From contig CAXXLG010000002.1 in the NCBI GenBank assembly GCA_963674495.2, positions 372,001 through 436,000 of the forward strand: a stretch of DNA of 64,000 bases, written 5' to 3'. Numbering within the stretch: position 1 is the first letter of the stretch; each line of letters opens with the position of its first letter. The notes below the pieces were generated by a model, which did no database searches, was not told the DNA's origin, and saw only the letters and a list, made by a program, of their open reading frames with translations. Made by a program: the position numbers and the translations under genes. Positions 8,438 to 17,816 of this stretch are shown in pieces. The stretch is from RGIG3178 sp963674495 (GTDB lineage Bacteria > Bacillota > Clostridia > Christensenellales > QAND01).

Positions 8438-9490
8438 ATGCAAGACACCATGAAAGCCATGTTTACCGTTGCCCACCGCACCATGCAGGAAGATACGATT
8501 TCCATACCGAAGCCTGACGCATGCGACGTGCTCGTGCGCATCGGGCATGTGGGTGTTTGCGGCTCCGACCTGCATTCCTTTAGCTACACCACCGAGAGGA
8601 TCCACTCACACCCGGGCGGGCGCCGCATATTGGGCCATGAAGCTGCGGGCGAGGTGGTAGCTCTTGGTGAAAGCGTAACAAATCTTGCTGTGGGCGACCG
8701 TGTTGCACTCGAGCCCGGTGGTGGTTGCGGCATCTGCGAATTTTGCCGCAAAGGCATGTACAATCTGTGCAAAAATATGCGTTTCTTCGCCACCAGCGGC
8801 CAGCGCGACGGTGTGCTGCGCGAATATGTGGCGCACCCGGCCAATTTATGCTTTAAACTCCCCGATAACGTAAGCACCCTGCAGGGTGCACTCGTGGAGC
8901 CACTGGCGGTGGGCATGTACAGTGCCCAAAAGGCAGGCGCTGCCGTCGGCATGGACGCGGTCGTTTTTGGTGCCGGCTGCATTGGGCTAATGACGATGCT
9001 GTCGCTTTATGCAAGCGGCGTTTCCAGGGTTGTCGTGTGTGACATAGTGGAGCTAAGACTGCAAAAGGCAAAGGAGCTGGGCGCCGCGTTGGTGGTCAAT
9101 ACCAAAAAAGAGGATGTTGTGGAAGTCGTACGCCACTTGACTGGCGGTCGCATGGCTGATATCGTGATGGAGTGTACTGGCGTGCCGGCGCTCATTCCGT
9201 TGGCAGCGGAGGTTGTGATGCCTGCAGGCACCATCGTGATGGTGGGCAACGCCAACGGCTCGATGCCGCAGACTTTTGACCTTCGCGTGATCAACAACAA
9301 GGAGATTACCATCAAAGGTGTTTTCCGTTACCGCAATATCTACCCCATTGCCATTGCCGCCATTGCAAGCGGTAAAATCCCCGTGGAAAAAATCGCGGAC
9401 CGCATCTACCCATTTGCGCAGTCACAGCAGGCATTCGACGATGCCATAGACCGCAAGGATAGCATTGTCAAAGCCGTGATCGAACTTTGA
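8438..9490 (+). CDS. Zinc-dependent alcohol/polyol dehydrogenase (sorbitol dehydrogenase-like)
   Basis: A 350-residue medium-chain dehydrogenase. The catalytic zinc ligands are visible: Cys41 (VGVCGSDLH), His67-Glu68 (GHEAAGEV) and Glu154 (LVEPLAV). So are the four structural-zinc cysteines near 97, 100, 103 and 111. The NAD-binding fold follows at FGAGCIGLM (about 177), with Asp203 in VVCDIVE favouring NAD over NADP. The pattern is closest to sorbitol/xylitol (L-iditol 2-) dehydrogenases, which oxidise polyols to ketoses. GGGAGG stands 7 nt before the ATG. It is monocistronic between its own promoter and a weak hairpin. The exact substrate is not determinable. Confidence 0.85.
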   Translation: MQDTMKAMFTVAHRTMQEDTISIPKPDACDVLVRIGHVGVCGSDLHSFSYTTERIHSHPGGRRILGHEAAGEVVALGESVTNLAVGDRVALEPGGGCGICEFCRKGMYNLCKNMRFFATSGQRDGVLREYVAHPANLCFKLPDNVSTLQGALVEPLAVGMYSAQKAGAAVGMDAVVFGAGCIGLMTMLSLYASGVSRVVVCDIVELRLQKAKELGAALVVNTKKEDVVEVVRHLTGGRMADIVMECTGVPALIPLAAEVVMPAGTIVMVGNANGSMPQTFDLRVINNKEITIKGVFRYRNIYPIAIAAIASGKIPVEKIADRIYPFAQSQQAFDDAIDRKDSIVKAVIEL

Positions 9491-9542
9491 ACCTGCCACT
9501 TTAGTATGAGCACAGCGGATATACCCATAAAATATGAAATAA

Positions 9543-9577
9543 TAAAAGCCTTCTTCTGAGGGCCTTTATTTTGTATT
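9543..9577 (+). terminator. Weak terminator-like hairpin after the dehydrogenase
   Basis: AAAGCC and GGCCTTT flank an 11-nt loop and are followed by ATTTTGT. The stem has a bulge, so this is a modest candidate. Confidence 0.4.
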
Positions 9578-9690
9578 GTCGACTATACTTAAATTAATTA
9601 AACTATGGGTAAAACGAACGATATAACCATCTAAGCTATGCTGCCGGAGCAACCGAATGGGCGTCTGTTTCCGCCGATGATATATATATT

Positions 9691-9720
9691 TTGACATAAT
9701 ACAACATCAAATATTATAAT
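9691..9720 (+). promoter_or_regulatory. SigA-type promoter upstream of the L,D-transpeptidase
   Basis: A perfect TTGACA at 9691 and a perfect TATAAT at 9715 are 18 nt apart. They lie in an AT-rich 445-nt gap that otherwise holds only the short leader frame at 9868. The distance to the transpeptidase start is about 215 nt, leaving room for a long leader. Confidence 0.55.
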
Positions 9721-9867
9721 ATTGGCAGGATAATTATTAATCTCGTATAACATTTGGCCAAAGCCAAAACTAAGATTGACATAGCTTAAGTTTAATCAAT
9801 CAAATAACTCTGCTATAGTAAGGTTCTATTATTATAAAAATAGCAACGCGAAGAAGGGGTAGACGAC

Positions 9868-9939
9868 ATGGCTGCCGGTAAATTATCATACATATACAAA
9901 TTGAGGGATTATGATTCCAACAGAGGAAGAATAGCATGA
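9868..9939 (+). CDS. Possible 23-residue leader peptide overlapping the L,D-transpeptidase start
   Basis: ATG at 9868 opens a 23-codon frame (MAAGKLSYIYKLRDYDSNRG, then R-I-A). Its TGA overlaps the transpeptidase ATG in the arrangement ATGA. AAGGGG lies about 9 nt upstream. Such an overlap suggests translational coupling. It could equally be chance or a decayed gene end. No family recognised. Confidence 0.35.
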   Translation: MAAGKLSYIYKLRDYDSNRGRIA

Positions 9940-11153
9940 AATATCAATTACGCCTGGGCAAAGCGCTTACCATCCTGATTGCTGCAATACTGGTTTTTGC
10001 CAGTGCAACTTCTTCTGTGCATGCCGCTAAAAGCGTGGCGTCTTCTTCCCTATCCTCTTTGCAAGCGACTTTATACCGTCCGATAGAATATACAACGATT
10101 GCTTCGAGCCAACCGGACGATTTGCAATTGGCAGATTCCTTTTTCTTTGAGGCATCCAATGCCGGAAGTGATTTGGCTGTATATAACAGCTCTTCCGGTA
10201 GAAAAATGGAGATCACCCTCGGCTTTGTCCGCGCAGCGGCATCAGTCAATGTTCTAGTACAAACAACTCGATCCGATCGCCGTAACGCGAATTTGTCCGC
10301 GCTGACGCTGAGTCCATGGGCAACACTCGATCCAGCATTTGATTCAAATAAAACCGAGTATACCGTCCTCATCCCATTTGATGAAACATATTTGGAGATC
10401 ATCCCCCAGCAAGCAGACATCGCTGCCCATTACAGCATTACCGTGGACAGAAAGGAATCAAGTTCCATTGTCTACCTCAGAATGGGTCAGCACAAGACTG
10501 CACGCGTCACGGTATCGGCACAAAATGGCATCATTAAAAAAACCTATACGCTGCACGTCAGCCGTCAAATGCCGACAAGTACAGCGCAGATTTCATCCAT
10601 GAATCTAACGCCCATAGCAACCATGAGTTTCAAGGAACTCATCGCCGATGACAAAACGCGTGAAAGACCACCCGCTCCCATAACACTGCCTGCACCCGAT
10701 ACGTATCTTCTTGAGGTGGATACTGTAAATCAGTACATAACGGTATACATAAAAGACCAGGACGGGCAGCATACCATCCCTTACCGTCTGATGATCTGCT
10801 CGACTGGGAAAAGGAGCACCCCCACCCCTACTGGCACGTTTAAAATGGGCGGTTACAAAAAGCGTTTTGGGTACTTCACAAAATTTGATTGCTACGCCCA
10901 ATATTGGACGAATCTAGTCGGCGGCATCTACTTTCACTCGATCATCTACAAGTCGCGCAGCGACAGACAGCTTTCCACAAGCACATATAGAAAGCTAGGG
11001 ACGGCGGTGTCCCACGGTTGCATTCGACTGTTACCCCCTGATGCAAAATGGATTTATGAAAACTGTGCGCCGGGAACAACCGTTGTCGTCACAAGATCCA
11101 AAGCCGCGGATCCCTTCTTGCGCGATTTACTCCAACCGCCACCCATTCCATAG
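9936..11153 (+). CDS. Secreted L,D-transpeptidase with cadherin-like domain
   Basis: A 405-residue exported protein. The signal peptide covers about residues 1-31, with a hydrophobic core ILIAAILVFASA and cleavage near VHAAK. A cadherin-like beta-sandwich domain follows (about 115-215, SALTLSPW ... TYTLHVSR). The C-terminus is a YkuD catalytic domain (about 265-395) with the active-site block SHGCIRL, giving His360, Cys362 and Arg364. These enzymes make 3-3 crosslinks in peptidoglycan or attach proteins to it. GAGGAAG precedes the ATG. The PTPTGTFKMG substrate-loop motif is also present. Full length and apparently functional. Confidence 0.9.
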   Translation: MKYQLRLGKALTILIAAILVFASATSSVHAAKSVASSSLSSLQATLYRPIEYTTIASSQPDDLQLADSFFFEASNAGSDLAVYNSSSGRKMEITLGFVRAAASVNVLVQTTRSDRRNANLSALTLSPWATLDPAFDSNKTEYTVLIPFDETYLEIIPQQADIAAHYSITVDRKESSSIVYLRMGQHKTARVTVSAQNGIIKKTYTLHVSRQMPTSTAQISSMNLTPIATMSFKELIADDKTRERPPAPITLPAPDTYLLEVDTVNQYITVYIKDQDGQHTIPYRLMICSTGKRSTPTPTGTFKMGGYKKRFGYFTKFDCYAQYWTNLVGGIYFHSIIYKSRSDRQLSTSTYRKLGTAVSHGCIRLLPPDAKWIYENCAPGTTVVVTRSKAADPFLRDLLQPPPIP

Positions 11154-11436
11154 GCGCAAACATGCTGAATTATAAAGCACAACGATAGGGTACTCTCTTT
11201 TGTGGCCTTTGTTGAAATGCTTCGGATTATCCGGCAGATCTGGTTTATTATATTCACTGCTGTGGCATATACAATCCTCTTTGTTATGCCGTATCTCTTC
11301 TTGTTTATCCATAATGAAGCCAAACAAAAAGGCCTGATTGTATCACTGATTTTGAATCATGTTGTCGCTTCTCTTATACCTCCTCGAATTCACATAAACC
11401 GTGTGAAATCGAGAGAAAAGGAATCACATGCATCCA

Positions 11437-11470
11437 AAAGGAGGAGAGTATTTTACCACTCTCCTCCTTT
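11437..11470 (-). terminator. Perfect hairpin, terminator on the minus strand
   Basis: A 13-bp perfect stem (AAAGGAGGAGAGT with its complement) and an 8-nt loop. On the minus strand it is followed by TTTT, so it probably ended the now-broken DUF4332 gene upstream. The 11154-11436 stretch contains only T-rich frames with no convincing start. Confidence 0.7.
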
Positions 11471-11504
11471 GCTATGCGCTGGATTAAATTTAATACTGCA
11501 AGAC

Positions 11505-11894
11505 TCACGGTAATGATACCGCCTGTTTTATCCAGTTTCAATCTGCGCCTGTGTTGGCACTCTTCTTACAAGTGCTTGTAGGTCATTAACTTCTGCCATC
11601 TTGTTAAATAGGTTTTCTGCATTTCTTGTTGCATGTTCGGGTACGGTATACACACCCGCCGCTTCCAACAATTCTGAGTATTCTCCACCTATTCCCTTGA
11701 TTCGGATCAAATCCGCGTGGTTGGCCCGCGTCACTATCATTTTTTTTGAAAGCCCGGCCTTTTCGGCAAGTACAACTCTACCTGTTGTGGGTTGCTCAGG
11801 TCTTTGTCAATGCTTCAATGGATTTTACGCCTGCATCTACCAGCTTGCTCTCGTAGGTTTCTCCAATGCCTTCGATAATACTTAGTTTTGCTAT
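11505..11894 (-). pseudogene. DUF4332 (helix-hairpin-helix) protein, broken
   Basis: Pieces of one about 130-residue protein appear in order across three frames. They are IAKLSIIEGIGETYESKL, then AEKAGLSKKMIVTRANHADL through VRRVPTQAQIE, then WIKQAVSLP. Three lesions are visible. The expected ATG is ATA at 11894-11892, though AAGGAGAG still precedes it. A frameshift lies near 11800. A second lies near 11530, just before a stop. DUF4332 proteins carry two helix-hairpin-helix-like repeats; their function is not established. The combination of start loss and two shifts argues for real decay rather than one sequencing error. Confidence 0.85.
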
Positions 11895-12129
11895 AGCAAC
11901 ACTCTCCTTTTATCGGCAGTAATTCGGATTTTTCTCTGTATTCAGAGCAGTTATTGCCTGTCCGGTTCGTCGAAGACATCATTATAATCGAAGCCAATCA
12001 CGCACTTATTGGCCACCTGCTTGTGCTGTGCACAAATAGCCAGCCGAAGGATACAAATCCCACAGAGCCAATACAGGGCATCTATCTTTCAATGCGCATT
12101 CGTAAAACCAACGATCTGGATTACTTTCT

Positions 12130-12807
12130 TTACAACCCAAGTTCACCTTTCAACTTGGCTAGCTCGTCATCAACCGATGGGCCTACCCCAGACGCATATT
12201 TTTCTTCAAGTGCCTTTGCTTCATTGATCGGCTCGGCATTCAACTCACTCATGGCGTTTGCCTCATCCAGCATCTTATCCGCCTTGTCCCCCATCCGTTC
12301 AAAAGCCCCCATTGCATCACGCTTGGCTCCGGTTTTTGCAACGGCTTCATTGACGGTTGCTTGCGTTTTCGCAACAGCTACTTTTGCCTTAATCATCTCG
12401 CGGCGGCTGCTTAATTCCTCGATATCGGAAGCAAGTTTATCGTGCATTTGCCGCATCTTAACAGCGTTTTCATGCGCTGCTGCATAGGCTGTCATAATGC
12501 CTGCCCCAATGTTTTCAAGTTCCTGTTTTTTGCTGATAAATGTCCGGGCATCCCCATCATTGCCAGCGAGCAATGCCTTTTTCGCATAATCTTCATATTT
12601 GGCAACGTTGGCTTGATTGTCATCCACTAGCCGTTTTGTTCGTGCTTCCTCGGCCATAACGGCAGCTGTGCCACGCTTGACCTCCGCAAGATCCTCCATC
12701 ATATCACGCATGTACTGGTCAATCATCTTTGATGGATCTTCCATATTATCCAGCAACGCATTCACATTTGCTTTGATAATATCACCAAACCTGTCTAAAA
12801 TACCCAT
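12130..12807 (-). CDS. pspA: PspA/IM30 family membrane-stress protein
   Basis: A 225-residue protein opening MGILDRFGDIIKANVNALLD, the classic PspA amphipathic helix. It is followed by a long coiled coil (about 25-190, rich in Ala, Glu, Lys) including DPSKMIDQYMRDM. The C-terminal tail is acidic. Family members (ESCRT-III fold) bind and stabilise stressed membranes. GGAGG lies 7 nt before the ATG. The TPM-like membrane protein gene ends 58 nt upstream on the same strand, so the two probably form an operon. Length and motifs are normal. Confidence 0.92.
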   Translation of the reverse strand: MGILDRFGDIIKANVNALLDNMEDPSKMIDQYMRDMMEDLAEVKRGTAAVMAEEARTKRLVDDNQANVAKYEDYAKKALLAGNDGDARTFISKKQELENIGAGIMTAYAAAHENAVKMRQMHDKLASDIEELSSRREMIKAKVAVAKTQATVNEAVAKTGAKRDAMGAFERMGDKADKMLDEANAMSELNAEPINEAKALEEKYASGVGPSVDDELAKLKGELGL

Positions 12808-12865
12808 ACTAGATCCTCCTCATCATTTTATCTCTGCCCTTACCGGGCATGGTTTTTTACAATGG

Positions 12866-13897
12866 TCATGTATCGCCATCATATTTTTTTGTCAAATCCT
12901 CCACCTCGGAGTCCCCGAATTTTTCCAGCGGCGTTTTGAGCATTTCCTCCGTTTGTTGTGCTTCTAAATTTTTCTGCTTTTTGTTATGGTTCCACCATAC
13001 GAATAGGATTACGACCAACGCTAAAACACCAATCACGATAAACACGGCTATCCATGGTGATCTGGTAACGGTCATAATACGCTGCGCAGCATCATTGAAA
13101 GCTTTGCTGAAAAATTCCGCTTCCGATAAAGAGTTATCAAAGTAATAGCTGCCTATATAGTCGAGCAAGATATCCGCGGCTTCGTCATCGATTACCGTTT
13201 TTGCCTGTATCCCGCGTACACAATGATCCATATAATTGCTGTTGCTGTTATATTCAAAGAATACCAGCAGCAAATGTGCTTCATCGGTAAATAGATCGTC
13301 GTAGAGCCCTTCGGTAAAGTTTTTTAAGTCGGTTGCTGTTGGAGAATGCGACCCGTTTACCGTGTCCGTGATATACAGGTACGGCTGAACGCCCGTTTCC
13401 TGATAGAAGTTTTTCATCCCCGCCAGAAGCTTGGTTTCATTGTCGATCCATCCCAGCTCATCGGTGTAATAGCCTGTTTCATTCACGGAGCCTGCCGGTA
13501 ATGCCACTCGTTGAACGGTGGACTTTGTAACATCCGAACCGCCTCCGGACTGTCCAAAAATTGCGCCGGAGCTTGAAGCGATAATTATCCCAACAACAAT
13601 GAGTATCACAACAATACCCAGAATCAATGGGCTGCAGCCACAACCGCTGGAGGAAGTACCGGGGCCGGGACGTCTTCGGCTCATGCTTACAGGGCTAAAT
13701 CCCCGAAATCCTCTATTGTATCCACTGCTGCGGTGAGAACTGCCATAAGAGCTCCTTGATCCAGCACTTCGTCCGCCACTGGAGTAGCCGCCGCCTCTGC
13801 CGCTGCTGAAGGACCCGCCGCTGCGGCCACTACTGCCCCTGCCACTACTAGAGGAACCACTGCTGCCCCTGCTACTAGAACCGCCACCTCGACCCAT
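12866..13897 (-). CDS. Ser/Gly-rich membrane protein with TPM-like domain
   Basis: A 343-residue protein with an unusual layout. The first about 75 residues are almost only Ser, Gly and Arg. An Arg-rich segment and GCGC follow, then TM1 (about 93-112, ILGIVVILIVVGIIIAS). An extracytoplasmic domain of about 150 residues resembles the TPM (YgcG/TPM_phosphatase) fold (ETGVQPYLYITDTV, LLLVFFEYNSNS). TM2 lies near 290-310, and a charged cytoplasmic tail ends the protein. GAGGAGGG precedes the ATG. Position directly upstream of pspA suggests a membrane partner in envelope stress; that is inferred. TPM assignment is by appearance only. Confidence 0.75.
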   Translation of the reverse strand: MGRGGGSSSRGSSGSSSSGRGSSGRSGGSFSSGRGGGYSSGGRSAGSRSSYGSSHRSSGYNRGFRGFSPVSMSRRRPGPGTSSSGCGCSPLILGIVVILIVVGIIIASSSGAIFGQSGGGSDVTKSTVQRVALPAGSVNETGYYTDELGWIDNETKLLAGMKNFYQETGVQPYLYITDTVNGSHSPTATDLKNFTEGLYDDLFTDEAHLLLVFFEYNSNSNYMDHCVRGIQAKTVIDDEAADILLDYIGSYYFDNSLSEAEFFSKAFNDAAQRIMTVTRSPWIAVFIVIGVLALVVILFVWWNHNKKQKNLEAQQTEEMLKTPLEKFGDSEVEDLTKKYDGDT

Positions 13898-14178
13898 ATT
13901 GAACCCTCCTCATTATTCTAGACAATTCATCGCATAAGAACCTATTGGTTCAGTCCGTTTGATCAGGATATTCTGTGTTAGCGGTATGATTTAAGTCTAA
14001 AAGATTGCCGGTTCATTTTTGTTTTTCTGTTCGTTGTCAATAACCGTCAAAACCGTTGACAGCCAATAGGTAAATAGTTCCCTATAAAACTATCAGCATG
14101 GGTATTATTGCCATTTTAATCTATAGTAATAATATCATATTTGTATCTGATGTTAAATGTTTTATCGGTTTAGCCTTT

Positions 14179-14268
14179 GGTTTCTATGCTCCTACATTGA
14201 AATTGAGAAATGCACGGGCTGCTAAGAAACTCGAGGCGATGCTTTCCAATATGATTGCTGCTACTTGA
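14179..14268 (+). pseudogene. Tyrosine integrase remnant (C-terminal 29 codons)
   Basis: The frame reads FYAPTLKLRNARAAKKLEAM then LSNM and a short tail to TGA. It aligns with the end of the intact integrase at 51271-52434 (NIYAHALKSRDQEAAEILES). The rest of the gene is gone. The 13898-14178 and 14269-14584 stretches hold nothing else I can support apart from a possible TTGACA at 14278. Confidence 0.65.
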
Positions 14269-14584
14269 AAATGTGATTTGACAGGATGACGGATGCTATA
14301 ATACAATCAGTTTAGTACCCTGTGCTATTCAGTTGTCATATTTTCATATGTGACATTTGTCATATCTGGCCGATTCCCGGATGGTAACAGACCAAACTAT
14401 CCAAAGCGTTTCACCAAAATAAAAAATATCTTTTAGAAAGGGGGCAAGGCAACAGATCCAAGGATCATGTGAGCGTTTTTTTCACTACACACTGTTGATC
14501 AACCAAGAAGCATCTTTTAAAATTCGGCCAAATGAAGCAGCTATGAATATGCAATACACTCATTCTTTACTGCGAGGTGTCAAA

Positions 14585-15484
14585 ATGAAAGTTGGAATTA
14601 TCGGTATTGGAAATATTTCACAAAAAGCATATTTGCCGTTTTATGCGCAAATACAGAATAAGTTTGATTTTGTCATTTGTTCGCGGACATTGGATAAAGC
14701 GCAAGGGATTGCCACGCAATTCGGTTTTAGCAAAAAAGTTGTCGGCGTCGATGCGTTGATTGCCGCTGGCGTTGAGGCGGCTTTTGTCCATGTGGCGACG
14801 ATAGCACATTTCCAAACGGCCAAGAAGTTGCTCATGGCCGGCGTACATGTTTGTATGGATAAGCCGATCAGTACGTCTTTGGAGGAAACGCGCAAGCTTT
14901 TTAAAATCGCTGAGAATGCCAATGTAATTTTCATGAGCGGTTTCAATCGGCGCTTTGCCCCGATGACGGATAAGTTGAAAGCGCTGCCCCATAAGAACAT
15001 GATGTATATCAGCAAAAATCGAGTATTTAGCCCCAGTGAACCCCAGCGTTTGATTTATGATGAATTTATCCATCCGCTTGATACAGCCGTTTATCTGCTG
15101 GATGATGAAATATTGGATTTCGATTCTAGCATTGTTTTAAATGAAGATGGTCAGTTGATTCGGGCGGTGGCGCTAATTGAAACAGCAAGCACCACAGCTG
15201 TAGTGTGTACGAATCGGCAAAGCGGAGCGAATTCTGAAATATTCGAAGTTCAAACACCAAACGGTACATGTAAATTAGAGAATTTAACAGAGCTGACAAC
15301 ATTGACGAAAGACGGCAAATTCGTTGAAACGTTTAGTGATTGGACGCCGACCTTGGAAAAACGCGGCTTTATCCCCATGATACAAGCTTTTTTAGGCAAG
15401 GTAGCGAACCATCCCGTTGATATAAAACAGCAAAACGTGTTGTTATCGCATGAACTTTGCGAAAGAATGCTGGAAAACCTGTAG
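14585..15484 (+). CDS. Gfo/Idh/MocA family oxidoreductase
   Basis: A 299-residue NAD(P)-dependent oxidoreductase. The N-terminal Rossmann fold opens VGIIGIGNISQKAYLP, and the family signature CMDKPIS (equivalent of the EKP motif, with Asp) lies near residue 96. The C-terminal substrate domain follows, with HPLDTAVYLL supplying a likely catalytic His/Asp. I use the ATG at 14585 (GAGG upstream), not the longer frame from 14495, whose extra 30 residues precede the Rossmann start. The protein is slightly short for the family (usually 320-390). It is monocistronic. The substrate, probably a sugar or cyclitol, is unknown. Confidence 0.85.
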   Translation: MKVGIIGIGNISQKAYLPFYAQIQNKFDFVICSRTLDKAQGIATQFGFSKKVVGVDALIAAGVEAAFVHVATIAHFQTAKKLLMAGVHVCMDKPISTSLEETRKLFKIAENANVIFMSGFNRRFAPMTDKLKALPHKNMMYISKNRVFSPSEPQRLIYDEFIHPLDTAVYLLDDEILDFDSSIVLNEDGQLIRAVALIETASTTAVVCTNRQSGANSEIFEVQTPNGTCKLENLTELTTLTKDGKFVETFSDWTPTLEKRGFIPMIQAFLGKVANHPVDIKQQNVLLSHELCERMLENL

Positions 15485-15493
15485 ATTCAAGGC

Positions 15494-15538
15494 AAGGGGG
15501 CGCTCTAGGGCAAAGGGCCAGGCCCATAGCCCCCTTTG
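15494..15538 (+). terminator. GC-rich hairpin after the oxidoreductase
   Basis: AAGGGGGC pairs with GCCCCCTT around an inner GGGCC/GGCCC stem, beginning 10 nt after the stop. There is no clear T-run, so termination is plausible but unproven. The remainder of the 560-nt gap to dodecin has no supported gene. Confidence 0.4.
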
Positions 15539-16044
15539 AATATATACCAGCCAAATGGCAAGATGAAAATTGTTAGTGAACAACTTGCGTTTATAAGTAA
15601 ATCAATAGGGACGCCCGGCATACCAACGAAATAGAAAGCCGATGCTTTTTCGTTCCTCATGTCCGTCAATAAATGTACTGCTATGATTGGATTAATTCGA
15701 TGTATATTGGTGGATATGTGTTATTGTATTTACCCTTATACTTCTCTCATATCGCTTCGCTTCATGTCACCGGAGGGGAATCAACTTATAATAGGTCGTC
15801 GGTCACATCCGTAACCCTTTGTTTCCATGCCAAGCACATGTGGATCGGCTGGTTGATTGCCCTAAAAAGGGATTCACAATACTGATTTTCGCGCTATAGC
15901 TGAGTCTTATATTAAAAAGCCCTGTTTATAGGGTATATACTATTATTAAATATAGACCGCAATGATTCACAAAAAAACCTATGTATTCTACCGTTGGTGT
16001 AGAACTGCCATACAGGCCAACAAACAAAGAAAGGAGTTAAGACG

Positions 16045-16296
16045 ATGTCTGTTGTAAAAGTGATTGAGCTCATAGCCGAATCTTCTGAAAGTTGGGAAGC
16101 AGCTGCACAAAATGCAATAACGGAAGCGTCCAAGACATTGGAAAATATTCAAACCGTTTATGTTGAGCATTTCCAAGCAATCGTCAAGGGAACCAAGATT
16201 GTTAAATATCGGGTAAATGCCAAAATCTCGTTTGTCGTGAACGACAACAGTAACCATCACGCCTCCGTGGTAGAACGGCGTATGAAACAACTATAA
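16045..16296 (+). CDS. Dodecin flavin-binding protein
   Basis: An 83-residue protein matching the dodecin family. It opens VVKVIELIAESSESWEAAAQ, followed by a single helix (NAITEASKTLENIQTV) and antiparallel strands ending in HHASVVERR. The Trp in SSESW is the residue that stacks on flavin in dodecins. Dodecamers store or buffer FMN/riboflavin and CoA in the cytoplasm. AAAGGAG lies about 9 nt before the ATG. A terminator follows, so it is monocistronic. The length is a little above the usual 65-75, with a polar C-terminal extension. Confidence 0.85.
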   Translation: MSVVKVIELIAESSESWEAAAQNAITEASKTLENIQTVYVEHFQAIVKGTKIVKYRVNAKISFVVNDNSNHHASVVERRMKQL

Positions 16297-16318
16297 CCAC
16301 CAGGTAAAATGATATGGA

Positions 16319-16372
16319 TACCAAACCAGCCTGTAAAAAGGAAAGCTCTATTTTACGGGTTTGGTTTTTTAT
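16319..16372 (+). terminator. Rho-independent terminator of the dodecin gene
   Basis: ACCAAACC...GTAAAA pairs with TTTTAC...GGTTTGGT with a small bulge, followed by TTTTTT. Confidence 0.75.
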
Positions 16373-16502
16373 TTATAATATTCATGTATTTCTGTGATGT
16401 TGTACGTATTTGTTTCAGGGGATCGAAACATCTTTATAGCATTTTGTCCTCTCTCATTTCACCGGCAAGGCAAACCGGTGAGGAAACAGTATGATAGTAA
16501 TA

Positions 16503-17510
16503 TCAATTTTTGATAATATCTAATTCCCCTTTCTTCTCGCCCAACAGATAGATACCGCCCTGATTCAGCCATATGATCACAAATACAAGACCGTACAAAA
16601 TGGTGGGTATCCAAAATATTTGATGGATTTGCGCAATTTGATGTGCGGTGCCCAGTAATCCGCTATAAACGAACACCGCCATGAGTAAATAGGCGCCCGT
16701 ATAGACGATACGCAATGCTTTGAGCTTGATAACCCCGTACATTTGTGTGACTACAAACATCATCGTAAAGCCAAAAAGGAACATCCCCAAAGGGCCTGTC
16801 CTGCCTCGAGCGCTACAATGGTACCGCGTAAAGCCACAAAGACCACCAGTGCCGTGAACCATTTTATATTGGTGTGCACTCTAGTATAAGCCAAAGACAT
16901 TTGAAGCATCAGCAAGAACATATAGAAGAACCCCAGCAGATGGGTCCAAGTGCCTTCCATCGGATGAAACCAGAATGTATATACCAATGCCCATGCAATA
17001 TAATACCCGTGCGTTTTTGCAATGCCGGCGACAGCCTGCTTTGCTAGCTTGACTTTCTTACCAAAAAACAACCCGCATCGTGCATTTCCCAAAATCAGCA
17101 TGAAAACAATCATGATAATGACTAAATACTGCGAGGTAAACACCGGAACATATTGGGCTAATCCATCATAGAAAAAAAGTGCCTGGAACATATGTAAAAC
17201 AATAAATACGCCATTGACGATCAGTAGCGCGACGTTGTATTTCCCAGCCCTATCCAACTGAAGGTTTCTTTTTTTTCTGCAACTTATATATGAAGTACCA
17301 GCATAAAATCTGGTGGGCTGCATAGCAACCCCACATTGTGATGGTCGCCCATAAACTGAAATAGGGAAGTTTCCAATAGTACCATGAGGCTCCGCTAACC
17401 GGCAGGAGCACGCTGTGAAATGAAGCAAAGCCTGTCGATACCCAAGCGACTATTGCTGTAAAGACAAACGAAGCACCCAGCCCGATGAAAAATACTTTCC
17501 TGATTTTCAT
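16503..17510 (-). pseudogene. Polytopic membrane protein with two frameshifts
   Basis: Three overlapping frames join into one about 330-residue protein with many hydrophobic helices. The N-terminus starts MKIRKVFFIGLGASFVFTAI at 17510, the middle runs NVALLIVNGVFIVLHMF, and the end is EKKGELDIIKN. The first break is an eight-A run near 17270, where one A fewer restores the frame. The second is near 16800. GAGAxxHPMEGTWTH-like loops between helices do not match a family I know. It may be a one-step pseudogene or carry homopolymer sequencing errors; two independent shifts and a decayed neighbourhood favour decay. Confidence 0.7.
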
Positions 17511-17604
17511 TATGGTTATCCCTAGAATCTATTTGTTATGGAACTACAATCCGTCTCATCATGAAGCCCGAGGAATAGCGTATTGTTTTGACTCAGCTCA
17601 GCGC

Positions 17605-17706
17605 CCTATCCCTGTATTGAACATCTATGCTCACGCGTTGAAATCGAAAGATGCACAGACTTCCGAGCATCTGGATATTATGATCACACGCATTGTAAAG
17701 AAGACG
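17605..17706 (+). pseudogene. Tyrosine integrase remnant (C-terminal end)
   Basis: The frame reads VLNIYAHALKSKDAQTSEHL then DIMITRIVKK. It matches the catalytic-Tyr segment and tail of the intact integrase (NIYAHALKSRDQ...). No upstream integrase sequence remains. It sits between the broken membrane gene and the broken catalase. Confidence 0.75.
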
Positions 17707-17816
17707 TTCTGCCCTGCTCCCCGAACATACCCGTTCGTCCATACTGATCAAAAGCCAATATATGGACACAAAGACTTAACCATATCTTCGAGGAGCAGGT
17801 CGCTCTATTGTTTATG

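Noticed and set aside
11202..11513. 103-residue frame with a hydrophobic stretch
   Set aside because: GTG start with a poor ribosome site, T-rich sequence giving chance hydrophobicity, and the end overlaps the hairpin and the DUF4332 remnant.
15673..15885. 70-residue frame between the oxidoreductase and dodecin
   Set aside because: No ribosome site and no protein-like composition.
17250..17290. Programmed frameshifting at the A-run in the membrane protein gene
   Set aside because: An A-AAA-AAG heptamer is present, but the needed shift is +1, not the -1 such a site would give, and a second break lies downstream.
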